A DNA stretch of 64,000 nt from Catenisphaera adipataccumulans (GCF_014202755.1 NZ_JACHHK010000001.1:62001-126000); one strand, 5' to 3'. Positions 11,124 through 19,817 are shown, counted from the stretch's first letter. Notes: a model not told the origin generated them from the sequence alone. Numbers and translations: made by a program.

Positions 11124-12124
11124 CAGCAGATCCTCGGAAGCAGTTCGCCGCCCGGACGCGGCAAAATGGTTTCACTGCCGATCGCTGTTTTCATCGTGAC
11201 CACACCTTTTCGATCGGTCACCGTACCGATGACGGCCGCATTCTGCGAATACGGACAATCATGCAGGATCTCGATGACTTGATCCGCCTGATCCTGCGGA
11301 ACAAACATCACCAGGCGGCCTTCACAAGCCAAATAGAGCGGCTCCAGCCCGAGCATGCCGCAGACGCCGCGGACCGCCGGATCGACCGGGATGGCTTCCT
11401 GATTCAAACGGATGCCGATACCAGATTGATGGGCGATCTCATACAACACCGTACCGACACCGCCGCGGGTGGCATCCCGGATCACATGTACATCCGGAAC
11501 CGCATTCAGGACCCGTTCCACCGTTTTTCCCAATGGTGCACAATCGCTGGTAACATCTGCCTGGATCTTGAAATCGTTGCGTGCCAGCAAGATCGTGCAG
11601 CCATGCCGGCCGACATCTCCAGTCACGATCACCGCATCGCCTGGTTTTGCGTTGGCGCCGGCGGGATGGACGCCCTCCAACAATTCACCGACGCCGGCCG
11701 TCGTAATGAAGACACCGTCCACCTGTCCTTTTCCGGCGACTTTTGTATCACCGGCGACAAAACGGACACCCGCTTCCTGGGCTGTTTTTCCCATGGCGGC
11801 CGCCAGCTGTTCCAACGTATCCATGGAAAAGCCTTCCTCGATCACAAAGGAACAAGTCAGATACAACGGGCGGGCACCCATACAGGCTAAATCATTGACC
11901 GTGCCGCAGACTGAAAGCTTGCCGATGTTGCCGCCGGGAAAAATGGCCGGCGAGACAATAAAACCATCGGTCGACATCGCTATTCTGCCGGCCGGCAGAT
12001 CCAATACCGCCGCATCATCGGCTGTCATATCCGGATTATCAAGATTTTTTTTAAAAATGCGGTCGATCAGATCCGCAGTCTGTGCACCGCCGGCGCCATG
12101 CGCCAGCGTGATCGTTTCACTCAT
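11123..12124 (-). CDS. hypE: Hydrogenase maturation protein HypE
   Basis: 333 residues, PurM-like ATPase fold. HypE accepts a carbamoyl group from HypF on its C-terminal cysteine and dehydrates it to a thiocyanate, giving cyanide ligands for iron. The protein ends in PRIC, the required terminus. AHGAGG (8-13), STDGF and VAGDTKV are the ATP and metal-binding motifs. It overlaps hypD by 4 nt and the set 1 H gene by 1 nt. All functional residues appear intact, so the pathway is probably active rather than a relic. Confidence 0.97.
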   Translation of the reverse strand: MSETITLAHGAGGAQTADLIDRIFKKNLDNPDMTADDAAVLDLPAGRIAMSTDGFIVSPAIFPGGNIGKLSVCGTVNDLACMGARPLYLTCSFVIEEGFSMDTLEQLAAAMGKTAQEAGVRFVAGDTKVAGKGQVDGVFITTAGVGELLEGVHPAGANAKPGDAVIVTGDVGRHGCTILLARNDFKIQADVTSDCAPLGKTVERVLNAVPDVHVIRDATRGGVGTVLYEIAHQSGIGIRLNQEAIPVDPAVRGVCGMLGLEPLYLACEGRLVMFVPQDQADQVIEILHDCPYSQNAAVIGTVTDRKGVVTMKTAIGSETILPRPGGELLPRIC

Positions 12125-13164
12125 TCTTGCGCCTCCTTACCATATGTATAAAATGCGGAGCAAGCCCCTTCATTGGAGACCATGCAGGCTCCCACCGGAT
12201 GTTCCGGCGTGCATACGCGGTCAAACAGCGGACAGTCAAACGGCGTACAGTCGCCTTTCAGCACATCGCCGCATCTGCAGGCCGGGTTGGCATGGCCGCT
12301 GATATTTTCCAAATTATATTTTTTCCGCGCATCAAAATCGGCATATTCGGATCGCAGTGCGAGCCCGGATCTTGGGATCACGCCCAGTCCGCGCCATTCA
12401 CTGTCGATCGGTTCCATGATCTCATGGATCAGTTTCCGTCCCGGCCGCGATCCTTCATCGGTCACGACCCGCGGATACGCATTGACAAAAAACGGTTTTC
12501 CTTCGGCACATTTTTTTGTGATGACCGTCAAAGCCGTAATAATTTCCGGTCCGGTAAAGCCGGTGATCACGCCGCTGATGCCGTCGGCACACAACTGTCG
12601 ATAAATCGCTGTTCCCGTGATCGCGGATACATGTCCGGGATACAAAAAGGCATCGGCACTGTCCCGCAGCGCATAATATGCTTGATCCATGGTTTTATTG
12701 GCCGTTAAGATCGAAAAATTGCGGACCGCTTCGTTTTTTGCATTGCGTACGGCCATGCAGGAAGCCGGCGTCGTTGTTTCAAATCCCACTGATAAAAAGA
12801 CAACATCCTGATCCGGATTGGCCTTCGCAAATTCAAGCGCATCCAACGGGCTGTACACCATTTTGATCACAGCGCCTTCTTTCCGGGCATCGGCCAGCGA
12901 AGCTTCACTGCCCGGCACCCGGATCAAATCACCGAATGTGCAGATGACCACACCGCGCCGCGCCAAAGCGACCGCCTGATCGATATAACCGACCGGGGTC
13001 ACACAAACCGGACAGCCCGGTCCGGAGATCAGCCGGATCTTTTCCGGCAGCAGGCTGCGGATCCCCTGACGGAAGATTTCATGCGTATGCGTTCCGCACA
13101 CTTCCATGATCCGCAGCGGGCGTCCGTCATAGGCTTTCAGCTGTTCAACAATTTCCGGATTCAC
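12121..13164 (-). CDS. hypD: Hydrogenase maturation protein HypD
   Basis: 347 residues. Scaffold, with HypC, on which Fe(CN)2CO is assembled. Cys23 in the CGTHT motif and Cys51/Cys54 in GPGCPVC match the catalytic cysteines of the family. The C-terminal cysteine-rich region (CRCGDVLKG, CPLF, HPVGACMVS, EGAC) holds the [4Fe-4S] cluster. Start and stop overlap hypC and hypE by 4 nt each. Confidence 0.97.
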   Translation of the reverse strand: MNPEIVEQLKAYDGRPLRIMEVCGTHTHEIFRQGIRSLLPEKIRLISGPGCPVCVTPVGYIDQAVALARRGVVICTFGDLIRVPGSEASLADARKEGAVIKMVYSPLDALEFAKANPDQDVVFLSVGFETTTPASCMAVRNAKNEAVRNFSILTANKTMDQAYYALRDSADAFLYPGHVSAITGTAIYRQLCADGISGVITGFTGPEIITALTVITKKCAEGKPFFVNAYPRVVTDEGSRPGRKLIHEIMEPIDSEWRGLGVIPRSGLALRSEYADFDARKKYNLENISGHANPACRCGDVLKGDCTPFDCPLFDRVCTPEHPVGACMVSNEGACSAFYTYGKEAQE

Positions 13165-13370
13165 TGGTATTCCTCCAGGATGGATTCACTTTCTGCCTCA
13201 TCGGTACCGTTGATCTTCGCAATGGCTGCGCCGGCATGGACCATCACATAATCGCCGACTTCCAGATCCTCGACCAGTTCAGCCGAGACCTCACGCACGG
13301 CACCGGTCGCATCGACCAAAGCCTTGCCGTTTTTGATTTTCTTTACTTTTGCGGGTAATCCTACACACAT
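13161..13370 (-). CDS. hypC: Hydrogenase maturation chaperone HypC
   Basis: 69 residues. It begins MCVGLPAKV; after Met removal the N-terminal cysteine (Cys2) binds the Fe(CN)2CO unit and carries it to its target. A short beta-barrel follows (VREVSAELVEDLEVGDYVMVHAGAAI shows the family pattern). A longer in-frame start at 13436 is rejected because the invariant MCxGxP must be N-terminal and AAGGAG lies just upstream. The only HypC in the window; it must deliver to a partner other than an adjacent hydrogenase. Confidence 0.95.
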   Translation of the reverse strand: MCVGLPAKVKKIKNGKALVDATGAVREVSAELVEDLEVGDYVMVHAGAAIAKINGTDEAESESILEEYQ

Positions 13371-13371
13371 A

Positions 13372-15630
13372 TTATTCTCCTTTCTCCGGGTTTGCCGCCG
13401 CATAATATGCCTGCCCCAGCGCGATCCCGCCGTCATTGGCCGGAATCATCTGATGGGTGTAGACCGCAAATCCGTCTTTTGTCAATTGTTCTTTTAATTG
13501 ATGCAGAAGCACCTGATTCTGCGCACAGCCGCCGCTGATGCAGACCCGTTTCAATGCCGCCGCTTCACGTATCTGCCGGCACATGGCCGCAATGCCCTGT
13601 GCCAGCCAGTGATGAAAAGCCAGAGCCGTATCGGCAGCGGGCTCACCATCCAGATGACGGCGGACCAAAGCCTGAAGCATCTCTTTGACCATCAACTGAT
13701 GATCTTTGATCTTTACCGGCAGCGGATCAGATGGGTGTCCCTGCATGGCCGTGAACTCCAGGACCATGGAGGCTTCCCCTTCGCAGGTGTTGGTCAGACG
13801 CAGTCCTAAGATCGCACTGACCGCATCAAACAGCCGGCCGACGCTGGTCGTCGGGATCGTATGGATGTGCTGTTCGATCATCGTACAAAGCACATCCTGT
13901 GTGCCGGCATCGCATAGATGTAAAGCAGCCGCCTGATCCATAAGCCGGTGCTGATGCAGCAGAGCGACTGCCGGCCGGTAACATTCCACAGCGGCCCGGT
14001 CGCCGCCGGGCAGCACAAAGGGTTCAATGGATCCATAACGGGTATAATTATGTTCATCACACACGAAGAACTCCCCGCCCCAGATCGTTTGATCCGTTCC
14101 GTAGCCGGTGCCGTCCATCGCAATGCCGATCACCTCACCGGACAATTGGTTTTCTGCCATGCACGAAAGCACATGGGCATAGTGGTGCTGGATCTCCACG
14201 ACCGGCAGTCCGAGATCATGCGCCACAAGGCGTGAATTGTACTGCGGATGCAGATCGCAGGCCACGACATCGGGGCGGATCTCCAACAAATCTTCCATAC
14301 GCTGGATGGCCTGCCGTAAGGCTTCCACACTGCGGATATCGCTTAGATCCCCAATATATGGGGAAAGATAAAACAGATCCTTATTGGTGAGACAAAAGGT
14401 ATTCTTCAGTTCGCCGCCGATGCCTAGGATCTTCCGGTCCGTCTGCACCGGCACGGCGGCCGGCAGCGGCGCATAGCCCCGGGACCGGCGGATCATCATC
14501 GGCTTGTCATCAAACCAAGCCATCACGGAATCATCCGCCCGCAGCCGGATCCGGCGGTTGTTGGAAAGGACCAGATCGCAGATCGACATCAGGTTCTCTC
14601 GGACATCCTCGTCGGTCCGGCAGATCGGTGCGCCCTTGGGATTGGCACTGGTCATCACCAGACAATCCGGTGTCTGAAGATCGTCCGGATATTCAAATAA
14701 AAGCATCTGCACCGGTGCGTACGGCAGCATCACTCCGACATACGGATTATCCGGTGCAATGGCGCGGCATAGCTTTCCGTTTGGTTTTTTCTTCAGCAGC
14801 AGGATCGGTTTTTGTGCACCGGTCAGGATCTTTTCCTGCGCCGGACTGACTTCGCATTCTCGGCGGACCACATCCATATTTTTCATCATTACGGCCAGCG
14901 GTTTGAACGGCCGAGTCTTACGCCGGCGCAGCGTCATGACGGTTTCTTGGTTTGTCGCATCACAGCACAGATGGAAGCCGCCGATGCCTTTGACAGCGGC
15001 GATCCGGCCATCGCACAATGCCTGCCGGCAAGTCTTCAACGCCGCATCCCGCCGGATATCGGTGTCCATGATATAAAGCTCCGGACCGCATTCGTTGCAG
15101 CACACGGGCTGGGCATGATACCGCCGGGTTTCTTCATGCGTATATTCGTATTCACATGCCGGACACATTGGAAATTCTTTCATGCTGGTGCGTTCCCGGT
15201 CATACGGCATACCGTCTAAGATCGTCAGCCGCGGCCCGCAGGCCGTACAGTTGATGAACGGATGTAAATAACGACGGTTGGCCGGGCCATACAGTTCTTT
15301 CTGACAAGTCGGACAGATCGCAATATCCGGTGAAACGAAAATATCCCCCTTGACTTTCATACTGTGCAGGATCGTAAAGTCGGTTTCGTCAATGGGCTCG
15401 CACGGCTCGGTTTCAATTTTCAAGATCATCGACCGATCCGGTGCTTTGATTTTTAAATCATGAATGAATGCTTCGTTTTGTGCCGCAGTTCCCTGCACGA
15501 AAATTTCAACATACGGCCCTTTGTTTGTGACCGTCCCCGTGACGGCATTGGCATGGGCGATGCGGACCACGAAAGGCCGGAATCCGACACCCTGGACAAT
15601 GCCGAAGACCCGGATCCTTATTCGTTCCAT
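13372..15630 (-). CDS. hypF: Carbamoyltransferase HypF
   Basis: 752 residues, full length. Order: acylphosphatase domain (1-90, VQGVGFRPFV), paired zinc fingers (CPTC, CTAC, CPAC, CNEC at about 105-180), YrdC-like ATP-binding domain (about 195-380), Kae1/TobZ-like carbamoyl transfer domain (about 390-750, with HHYAH and MDGTGYG). It uses carbamoyl phosphate and ATP to carbamoylate HypE. It overlaps the set 2 D gene by 13 nt and ends 1 nt before hypC. Confidence 0.97.
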   Translation of the reverse strand: MERIRIRVFGIVQGVGFRPFVVRIAHANAVTGTVTNKGPYVEIFVQGTAAQNEAFIHDLKIKAPDRSMILKIETEPCEPIDETDFTILHSMKVKGDIFVSPDIAICPTCQKELYGPANRRYLHPFINCTACGPRLTILDGMPYDRERTSMKEFPMCPACEYEYTHEETRRYHAQPVCCNECGPELYIMDTDIRRDAALKTCRQALCDGRIAAVKGIGGFHLCCDATNQETVMTLRRRKTRPFKPLAVMMKNMDVVRRECEVSPAQEKILTGAQKPILLLKKKPNGKLCRAIAPDNPYVGVMLPYAPVQMLLFEYPDDLQTPDCLVMTSANPKGAPICRTDEDVRENLMSICDLVLSNNRRIRLRADDSVMAWFDDKPMMIRRSRGYAPLPAAVPVQTDRKILGIGGELKNTFCLTNKDLFYLSPYIGDLSDIRSVEALRQAIQRMEDLLEIRPDVVACDLHPQYNSRLVAHDLGLPVVEIQHHYAHVLSCMAENQLSGEVIGIAMDGTGYGTDQTIWGGEFFVCDEHNYTRYGSIEPFVLPGGDRAAVECYRPAVALLHQHRLMDQAAALHLCDAGTQDVLCTMIEQHIHTIPTTSVGRLFDAVSAILGLRLTNTCEGEASMVLEFTAMQGHPSDPLPVKIKDHQLMVKEMLQALVRRHLDGEPAADTALAFHHWLAQGIAAMCRQIREAAALKRVCISGGCAQNQVLLHQLKEQLTKDGFAVYTHQMIPANDGGIALGQAYYAAANPEKGE

Positions 15631-16613
15631 AGCGCCTTTCTCCAGGAAGCCTCGTAGGCTTCGGCTGAATCAGCTTGATGCATCTGTCCGGATACCGCAA
15701 ACTGCGGCAGCGGAATATAGGTGCCGGAAAAATCCGGGATCGCCTGCTGAAACATCGGATCGCCCATGATCACATCGTAGTCCCCGTTTTTGACCAGCTG
15801 GATCCATTCTGTTTCGCCGTCCAGCTGGATGTCGTTTGTTTGTTTATATTCGGCGTCCATCGTAAAGAAGGATGCAACATCACCGGTGCCGATGCAGTCG
15901 CGCACATAATCCGCATAAATTTGTTGATGAACGATCAGGATCCGGCGGTCTTCTTGATGCCGGCAGGTGCCGCGCAGACGGTCATAAGGGATCCCGAAAC
16001 GTTCTTTCAAATAGCGGGCCGTTTCCAGACCGGAAGGTGAAAGCACAAGATTTTGTTTCGTACCGCCGGCCATCGTCCAGTCTTCCCATTGATCAAAGCA
16101 CAAACCATCCCTTTGGCCGGGCAGATCCAGCGGCGTTGCGCCCCACTGGCCGATTTGATCGGTCGGTGCCGCCTGGATCATCGGACGCAGTGCCCGATAA
16201 GCTTTCTGCTGACCGATTTCATAGGTCTCCATGCCGGTCGTATCAATATAGATGCACGGCAGACCGAAGCGCTTTTCACCGATCCGGCACAAGGCCGCAT
16301 AATCCGTAGCGATCACAGAGGGCGCTGGTGTGCCGATCAGCGCAAGAAAATGCGGCTGAAACGAAGTCAGCGCTTTTTCGATTTTATCCAGTAAACGGTC
16401 ATCCCGTCCCAGGATCGCATCCAGATCCCGGAGGCCGGCAGAAAAGACCGCACTTTTTTGTGTATACCAACGCGGTTCATCAAAGCCGCACGTGTTGCCG
16501 GTGCAGCCGCCCGCATCACAGATGACGATCATGCCGCCTAACCCGAATAAAACGGAACAGGCGCCGGAGATATCCGGTGCAAACGGCGACAAATAACGAA
16601 ACAATCCTTTCAT
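15618..16613 (-). CDS. Nitrogenase-like component 1 subunit, D-type, set 2
   Basis: 331 residues, paralogue of the D-type gene at 7998. The shared signature is GGMIVICDAGGC with Cys37 at the same residue number as in set 1, then FDEPRW. Extra cysteines occur at 32 and 42. The position of NifD Cys154 is Thr95 (LIGTPAPSVIATD), where set 1 has Ser95, so loss of that ligand is a shared property. It overlaps the K-type stop by 4 nt and runs into hypF by 13 nt, which ties the nitrogenase-like genes physically to the hyp genes. Confidence 0.85.
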   Translation of the reverse strand: MKGLFRYLSPFAPDISGACSVLFGLGGMIVICDAGGCTGNTCGFDEPRWYTQKSAVFSAGLRDLDAILGRDDRLLDKIEKALTSFQPHFLALIGTPAPSVIATDYAALCRIGEKRFGLPCIYIDTTGMETYEIGQQKAYRALRPMIQAAPTDQIGQWGATPLDLPGQRDGLCFDQWEDWTMAGGTKQNLVLSPSGLETARYLKERFGIPYDRLRGTCRHQEDRRILIVHQQIYADYVRDCIGTGDVASFFTMDAEYKQTNDIQLDGETEWIQLVKNGDYDVIMGDPMFQQAIPDFSGTYIPLPQFAVSGQMHQADSAEAYEASWRKALWNE

Positions 16614-17866
16614 GCGGACACCTCCTTGATCCGGTCTGCCAGCTTGATGAAGCCATCATAACCAAAGGGCTGTTTTTCACTGTTCCATTCGACGCATGGT
16701 ACGTTTGGATACCATTGACCGGCATCCTTGCCGATCGTCAGATCCGGATGGGCATCCGCCTGAAAATTGATCATCGAAGGCGAGATACCCGTGTAAACCT
16801 TGGTTTCCGGACTCAGTTTCGCCAGCCGTTTGATGGTCGGAAGGTTCCGGGAGATGACATTGGAAAAGATCTCCGGAATGACATATCCTTGTTCCGCCAG
16901 GAAGGCTGCCAGTTCAAATGGATCAGCGTTGCACATTTCCCCGATCACGATGCGGCGGCCGCCCGGCAGCTCGGCTTGTTTCCGTTTGCCCTTCGCATAC
17001 CACTCATCATCATCGATCGTAATTCCGACCGCTTTGGCAAGCAGCTGATACACATGATGGATCCGATCCGGCGCATAGACCCGCGGTATTTCCAAATAGG
17101 GCATGCCCAGCCGCTGATAAAGCTGTTCGCCGGCATACGCTGCTTCCGGATCAAGGATCAGATTGAAATTGGCTTCGCCCATCTTCTGATAGGCATCCAA
17201 GGTCTTCATTTCGGCAGCCTGCCGGATCTTAGTCAGGCCGGCTTTCTGAAGCAGCGGAAAAAGATCGCTTTCCGGATCGATCGGGCTGAACCAGCCCAAT
17301 AGGTTGACCGCATGCGGGTCGACCGGCTTTCGTTTTAATAAAGAGAAAACCGTGTCATGGACCTGCACCATCGGCGGTTTGCGGCCTTCCCGTTCCAGCG
17401 CGTACATCGTGCTGGGCACAAGGATCAACCCGGTCTCCTGTGCTGTCTTTTCACAGATGCTTTCCAGATCGGTTGCGAGCAGAGCGTCGACACAGGTGAT
17501 GCATAAGATCACAACTTTCGGATGACAGAGTTCATCGATTTCCTTCACTGCCTGCGTGATCTTGCGCAGATGACGGCTTGTGACCAAGTCGGTTTCATTC
17601 ATCAATAAATAAAACATCCGATCCCGATAGTGTTCTTCAGCTGAGAGAATGGTCGAATTGCGGCCGCAGCTGGCCGGCGCGATCAGTAACATCACCGATT
17701 CGGGGATCGTCAAAGCAGCCCGTTTCACACCGAAGCCGATGGCGCCCGGTGAATTATAGGCCAGCGTTGCCGGCGAACTGTAGATCAAATGCGCGGACGG
17801 ATCGTATTCGGCCGGAATTTTTTTGCCGGCAGCCAAGTCGGCCGCAGTGGTATAAAAGGCGTTCAT
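16610..17866 (-). CDS. Nitrogenase-like component 1 subunit, K-type, set 2
   Basis: 418 residues, nitrogenase component 1 family. Cys67 ([10 protein letters not shown]) and Cys125 ([15 protein letters not shown]) correspond to Cys53 and Cys113 of the set 1 protein; the equivalent of set 1 Cys49 is absent. The C-terminal half has Rossmann-like strands ([20 protein letters not shown]). An ATG overlapping the H-gene stop (CGATGA) is chosen over one 15 nt upstream. It probably forms a heterodimer with the product of the next gene. Confidence 0.85.
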   Translation of the reverse strand: MNAFYTTAADLAAGKKIPAEYDPSAHLIYSSPATLAYNSPGAIGFGVKRAALTIPESVMLLIAPASCGRNSTILSAEEHYRDRMFYLLMNETDLVTSRHLRKITQAVKEIDELCHPKVVILCITCVDALLATDLESICEKTAQETGLILVPSTMYALEREGRKPPMVQVHDTVFSLLKRKPVDPHAVNLLGWFSPIDPESDLFPLLQKAGLTKIRQAAEMKTLDAYQKMGEANFNLILDPEAAYAGEQLYQRLGMPYLEIPRVYAPDRIHHVYQLLAKAVGITIDDDEWYAKGKRKQAELPGGRRIVIGEMCNADPFELAAFLAEQGYVIPEIFSNVISRNLPTIKRLAKLSPETKVYTGISPSMINFQADAHPDLTIGKDAGQWYPNVPCVEWNSEKQPFGYDGFIKLADRIKEVSA

Positions 17867-18615
17867 CGGTTGTCCTCCCACAAGGTATCCGCCAGATCGC
17901 AGAACGTTTTCGTCAGCGGATCCTCCGGCATCGCTTCCACGACAGTTTTACCCTGTTCCTCGCACACATTGATCGCATCGCTGCGGCCGATATCCGCCAC
18001 GATCGGTAAGCCGCGTTCTTTGGCAAAGGCGCGGACTTTTTCTTCTTCATTCGGTATGTTGCGGCGATTGAAAAGGATGCCGCGGACCGTCGCATAACTG
18101 CGGTTTTTGAAATTTTCCACGGCTTTCCAAATATTATTGGCCGCATAAAGTGCCATTTTCTCTCCGGAGGTGACGATCAGGATCTCATCGGCATAGCCTT
18201 CGCGGATCGGTGCCGCAAACCCGCCGCAGACCACATCACCCAATACGTCAAACAAGACCACATCCGGCTGTTCCCGTTCGAACAGCTCTAAGTCTTCCAG
18301 CAGCGCAAAGGTCGCCATGATGCCGCGGCCGGCACAGCCTAGGCCCGGCGTCGGTCCGCCGGTTTCCAGACAACGGATGCCGTTGTAGCCGATTTCCATG
18401 ATATCCTCCAATGTCGGATCCTCATCATGCGCGCGCAGATAATCCATGACCGGTGTAATGGCTTTGCCGCCTAATAAAGAAAATGTACTGTCGGCTTTGG
18501 GATCGCAGCCGATCTGAATCACTTTTTTGCCCTGCCGGCTGAATGCCGCGGCCAGGTGACTGGTCATAGTTGATTTACCGATGCCGCCTTTTCCATAAAT
18601 CGCAATCTTAAGCAT
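17863..18615 (-). CDS. NifH-like iron protein (ATP-dependent reductase), set 2
   Basis: 250 residues, NifH/BchL/CfbC family. P-loop GKGGIGKST at 8-16, [10 protein letters not shown] at 35-44, Cys94 and Cys130 in GLGCAGRG and [10 protein letters not shown]: the same numbering as set 1. The start at [11 protein letters not shown] is supported by GGAGG 4 nt upstream; an ATG at 18645 would lie inside the attenuator hairpin. It is the first gene after the terminator/antiterminator element, so its expression and that of the downstream genes may depend on antitermination. Confidence 0.93.
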   Translation of the reverse strand: MLKIAIYGKGGIGKSTMTSHLAAAFSRQGKKVIQIGCDPKADSTFSLLGGKAITPVMDYLRAHDEDPTLEDIMEIGYNGIRCLETGGPTPGLGCAGRGIMATFALLEDLELFEREQPDVVLFDVLGDVVCGGFAAPIREGYADEILIVTSGEKMALYAANNIWKAVENFKNRSYATVRGILFNRRNIPNEEEKVRAFAKERGLPIVADIGRSDAINVCEEQGKTVVEAMPEDPLTKTFCDLADTLWEDNR

Positions 18616-18619
18616 AATT

Positions 18620-18681
18620 CCTCCAAAAAAAGACACTCCTTCCAAGTGAAAAGAGTGTCATTGCCAACTTCCTACTTGGAA
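18620..18681 (-). promoter_or_regulatory. Terminator/antiterminator element inside the metallocluster operon
   Basis: On the minus strand a 12-bp hairpin (arms at 18648-18659 and 18632-18643, tetraloop ACTT, two G-T pairs) is followed by seven T, a strong intrinsic terminator. Upstream, TTCCAAGT (18674-18681) is exactly complementary to ACTTGGAA (18640-18647), which includes the terminator loop and part of its 3' arm. The two structures exclude each other. It lies in the 78-nt gap between the radical SAM gene and the set 2 H gene. The ligand or protein that decides is not identifiable. Confidence 0.75.
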
Positions 18682-18693
18682 AATTCCTTGTCG

Positions 18694-19761
18694 TCAGATG
18701 TTCTTTTTGTCACCGCGGTCGGTGACGACTTGATAACCAATGGAAAGCATGCGCCGTTCCAGGCAGCCCCGGCACTGCGCACTTTCTTCCCCGGTACAAA
18801 TTTTATTATCATAAAGCTGATAGTCCTTCCGCACTTCGGTCGGTGATAAGTTCGGCATCACCACGTTGGCGCCGGACAGCACACCTTTTTCCCGTCCCTT
18901 CGGATCCATCGTTCCCAATGCCGTCGTAGCCGGCAGCAGGACATCCGGACAAATCAGCCGGATCAGCGCCAGCAGGTAACAGGTCAGATCGACCGAGCCG
19001 GCCGGAAAGTCTTTCAGCGGTGTCTGGCCATGCGGAATGAATGGGCCGATGCCGCACATCTCCGGTTGAAAGGTTTCAATAAATTTCAGATCTTCTGCCA
19101 GATGACGTGCTGTCTGATACGGTGCACCGATCATCATGCCGATACCGACCGCATATCCGATGTCCCGCAGCGTACGGATACAGTCCATTCGATGCGCAAA
19201 CGACATCGTTGAAGGATGCAGGAGCCGGTAATGATCCGCGTCGGCGGTTTCATGCCGCAGCAGATAGCGCTCCGCTCCAGCTTCATACAAGCGCCGATAG
19301 CTTTCGGCGCTGCGTTCGCCTACGGATAAAGTGATCGCACAATCCGGATAGCGCTCATGGATCTCTGATACAATGGCACACAGCCGGTCGTCCGTAAAAT
19401 ATGCATCTTCCCCGCCTTGCAGGACAAAAGTCCGAAAGCCCAGCGCATGACCGGTTTTGCAGGAGGAAAGGATCTCTTCCTGGCTCAAGCGGTAGCGGCG
19501 CACGTGCGGGTTGTCTTTACGGATGCCGCAGTAATAGCAGTTGTTGCGGCAGATGTTGGTAAACTCGATCAAGCCGCGCACATAAATGTCCCGTCCGTAT
19601 ATCGAACGGGTGATCTGAACGGCTTTATGCCGGATCCAGTCATCGGTCTCCGGGGTGCGGTTTTCGATCAAATATTCATAATCTTCAATGGCCAGCGCAT
19701 GTTCTTTTTCCAGTTTCTGGATGCGCTGGATGATTCCTTCTCTGCTTGTGATATTTTTCAC
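18694..19761 (-). CDS. hydE: HydE-type radical SAM protein
   Basis: 355 residues. The radical SAM motif is Cys71, Cys75 and Cys78 in FTNICRNNCYYCGIR, the HydE form. The C-terminal Cys322-x7-Cys330-x2-Cys333 matches the second cluster site of HydE in number and spacing. HydE acts on the iron-CO/CN-cysteine synthon made by HydG during [FeFe]-hydrogenase H-cluster assembly. No hydF, hydG or hydrogenase is in the window, and the gene leads a nitrogenase-like/hyp operon, so its substrate may differ. The start is GTG at 19761, with a -10 box 6 nt upstream. Confidence 0.88.
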   Translation of the reverse strand: MKNITSREGIIQRIQKLEKEHALAIEDYEYLIENRTPETDDWIRHKAVQITRSIYGRDIYVRGLIEFTNICRNNCYYCGIRKDNPHVRRYRLSQEEILSSCKTGHALGFRTFVLQGGEDAYFTDDRLCAIVSEIHERYPDCAITLSVGERSAESYRRLYEAGAERYLLRHETADADHYRLLHPSTMSFAHRMDCIRTLRDIGYAVGIGMMIGAPYQTARHLAEDLKFIETFQPEMCGIGPFIPHGQTPLKDFPAGSVDLTCYLLALIRLICPDVLLPATTALGTMDPKGREKGVLSGANVVMPNLSPTEVRKDYQLYDNKICTGEESAQCRGCLERRMLSIGYQVVTDRGDKKNI

Positions 19762-19767
19762 GACCTC

Positions 19768-19795
19768 ATTGTAACATAGGTCCTATGTTTTGCAA
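19768..19795 (-). promoter_or_regulatory. Operon promoter with a palindromic operator in the spacer
   Basis: On the minus strand TTGCAA, 16 nt, then TACAAT with a TG extension. The spacer is filled by a perfect 17-bp palindrome, AACATAGG-T-CCTATGTT (19773-19789). A dimeric regulator bound here would block or remodel the promoter. The -10 box ends 6 nt before the GTG start of the radical SAM gene. Confidence 0.65.
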
Positions 19796-19796
19796 A

Positions 19797-19817
19797 GGAA
19801 AACGGCTTTATAAGCCG
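19797..19817 (-). terminator. Probable terminator of the small hypothetical gene
   Basis: CGGCTT and AAGCCG with a 3-nt loop, then TTTT on the minus strand, overlapping the stop codon at 19808. Confidence 0.55.

Noticed and set aside
7998-18615. True nitrogen-fixing nitrogenase (nifHDK)
   Set aside because: The K and D subunits are 330-430 residues with few of the P-cluster cysteines and no recognised FeMo-cofactor ligands, and no nifB, nifE, nifN or nifV is present. They belong to the nitrogenase-like superfamily only.
7998-18615. Chlorophyll or coenzyme F430 biosynthesis reductase (BchLNB, CfbCD)
   Set aside because: No tetrapyrrole genes lie nearby, and the linkage is to hypCDEF and a HydE-type protein instead.
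18694-19761. Biotin synthase or PylB
   Set aside because: The family resemblance is real, but the C-terminal C-x7-C-x2-C and the FTNICRNNCYYCGIR motif fit HydE better, and no biotin or pyrrolysine genes are adjacent.
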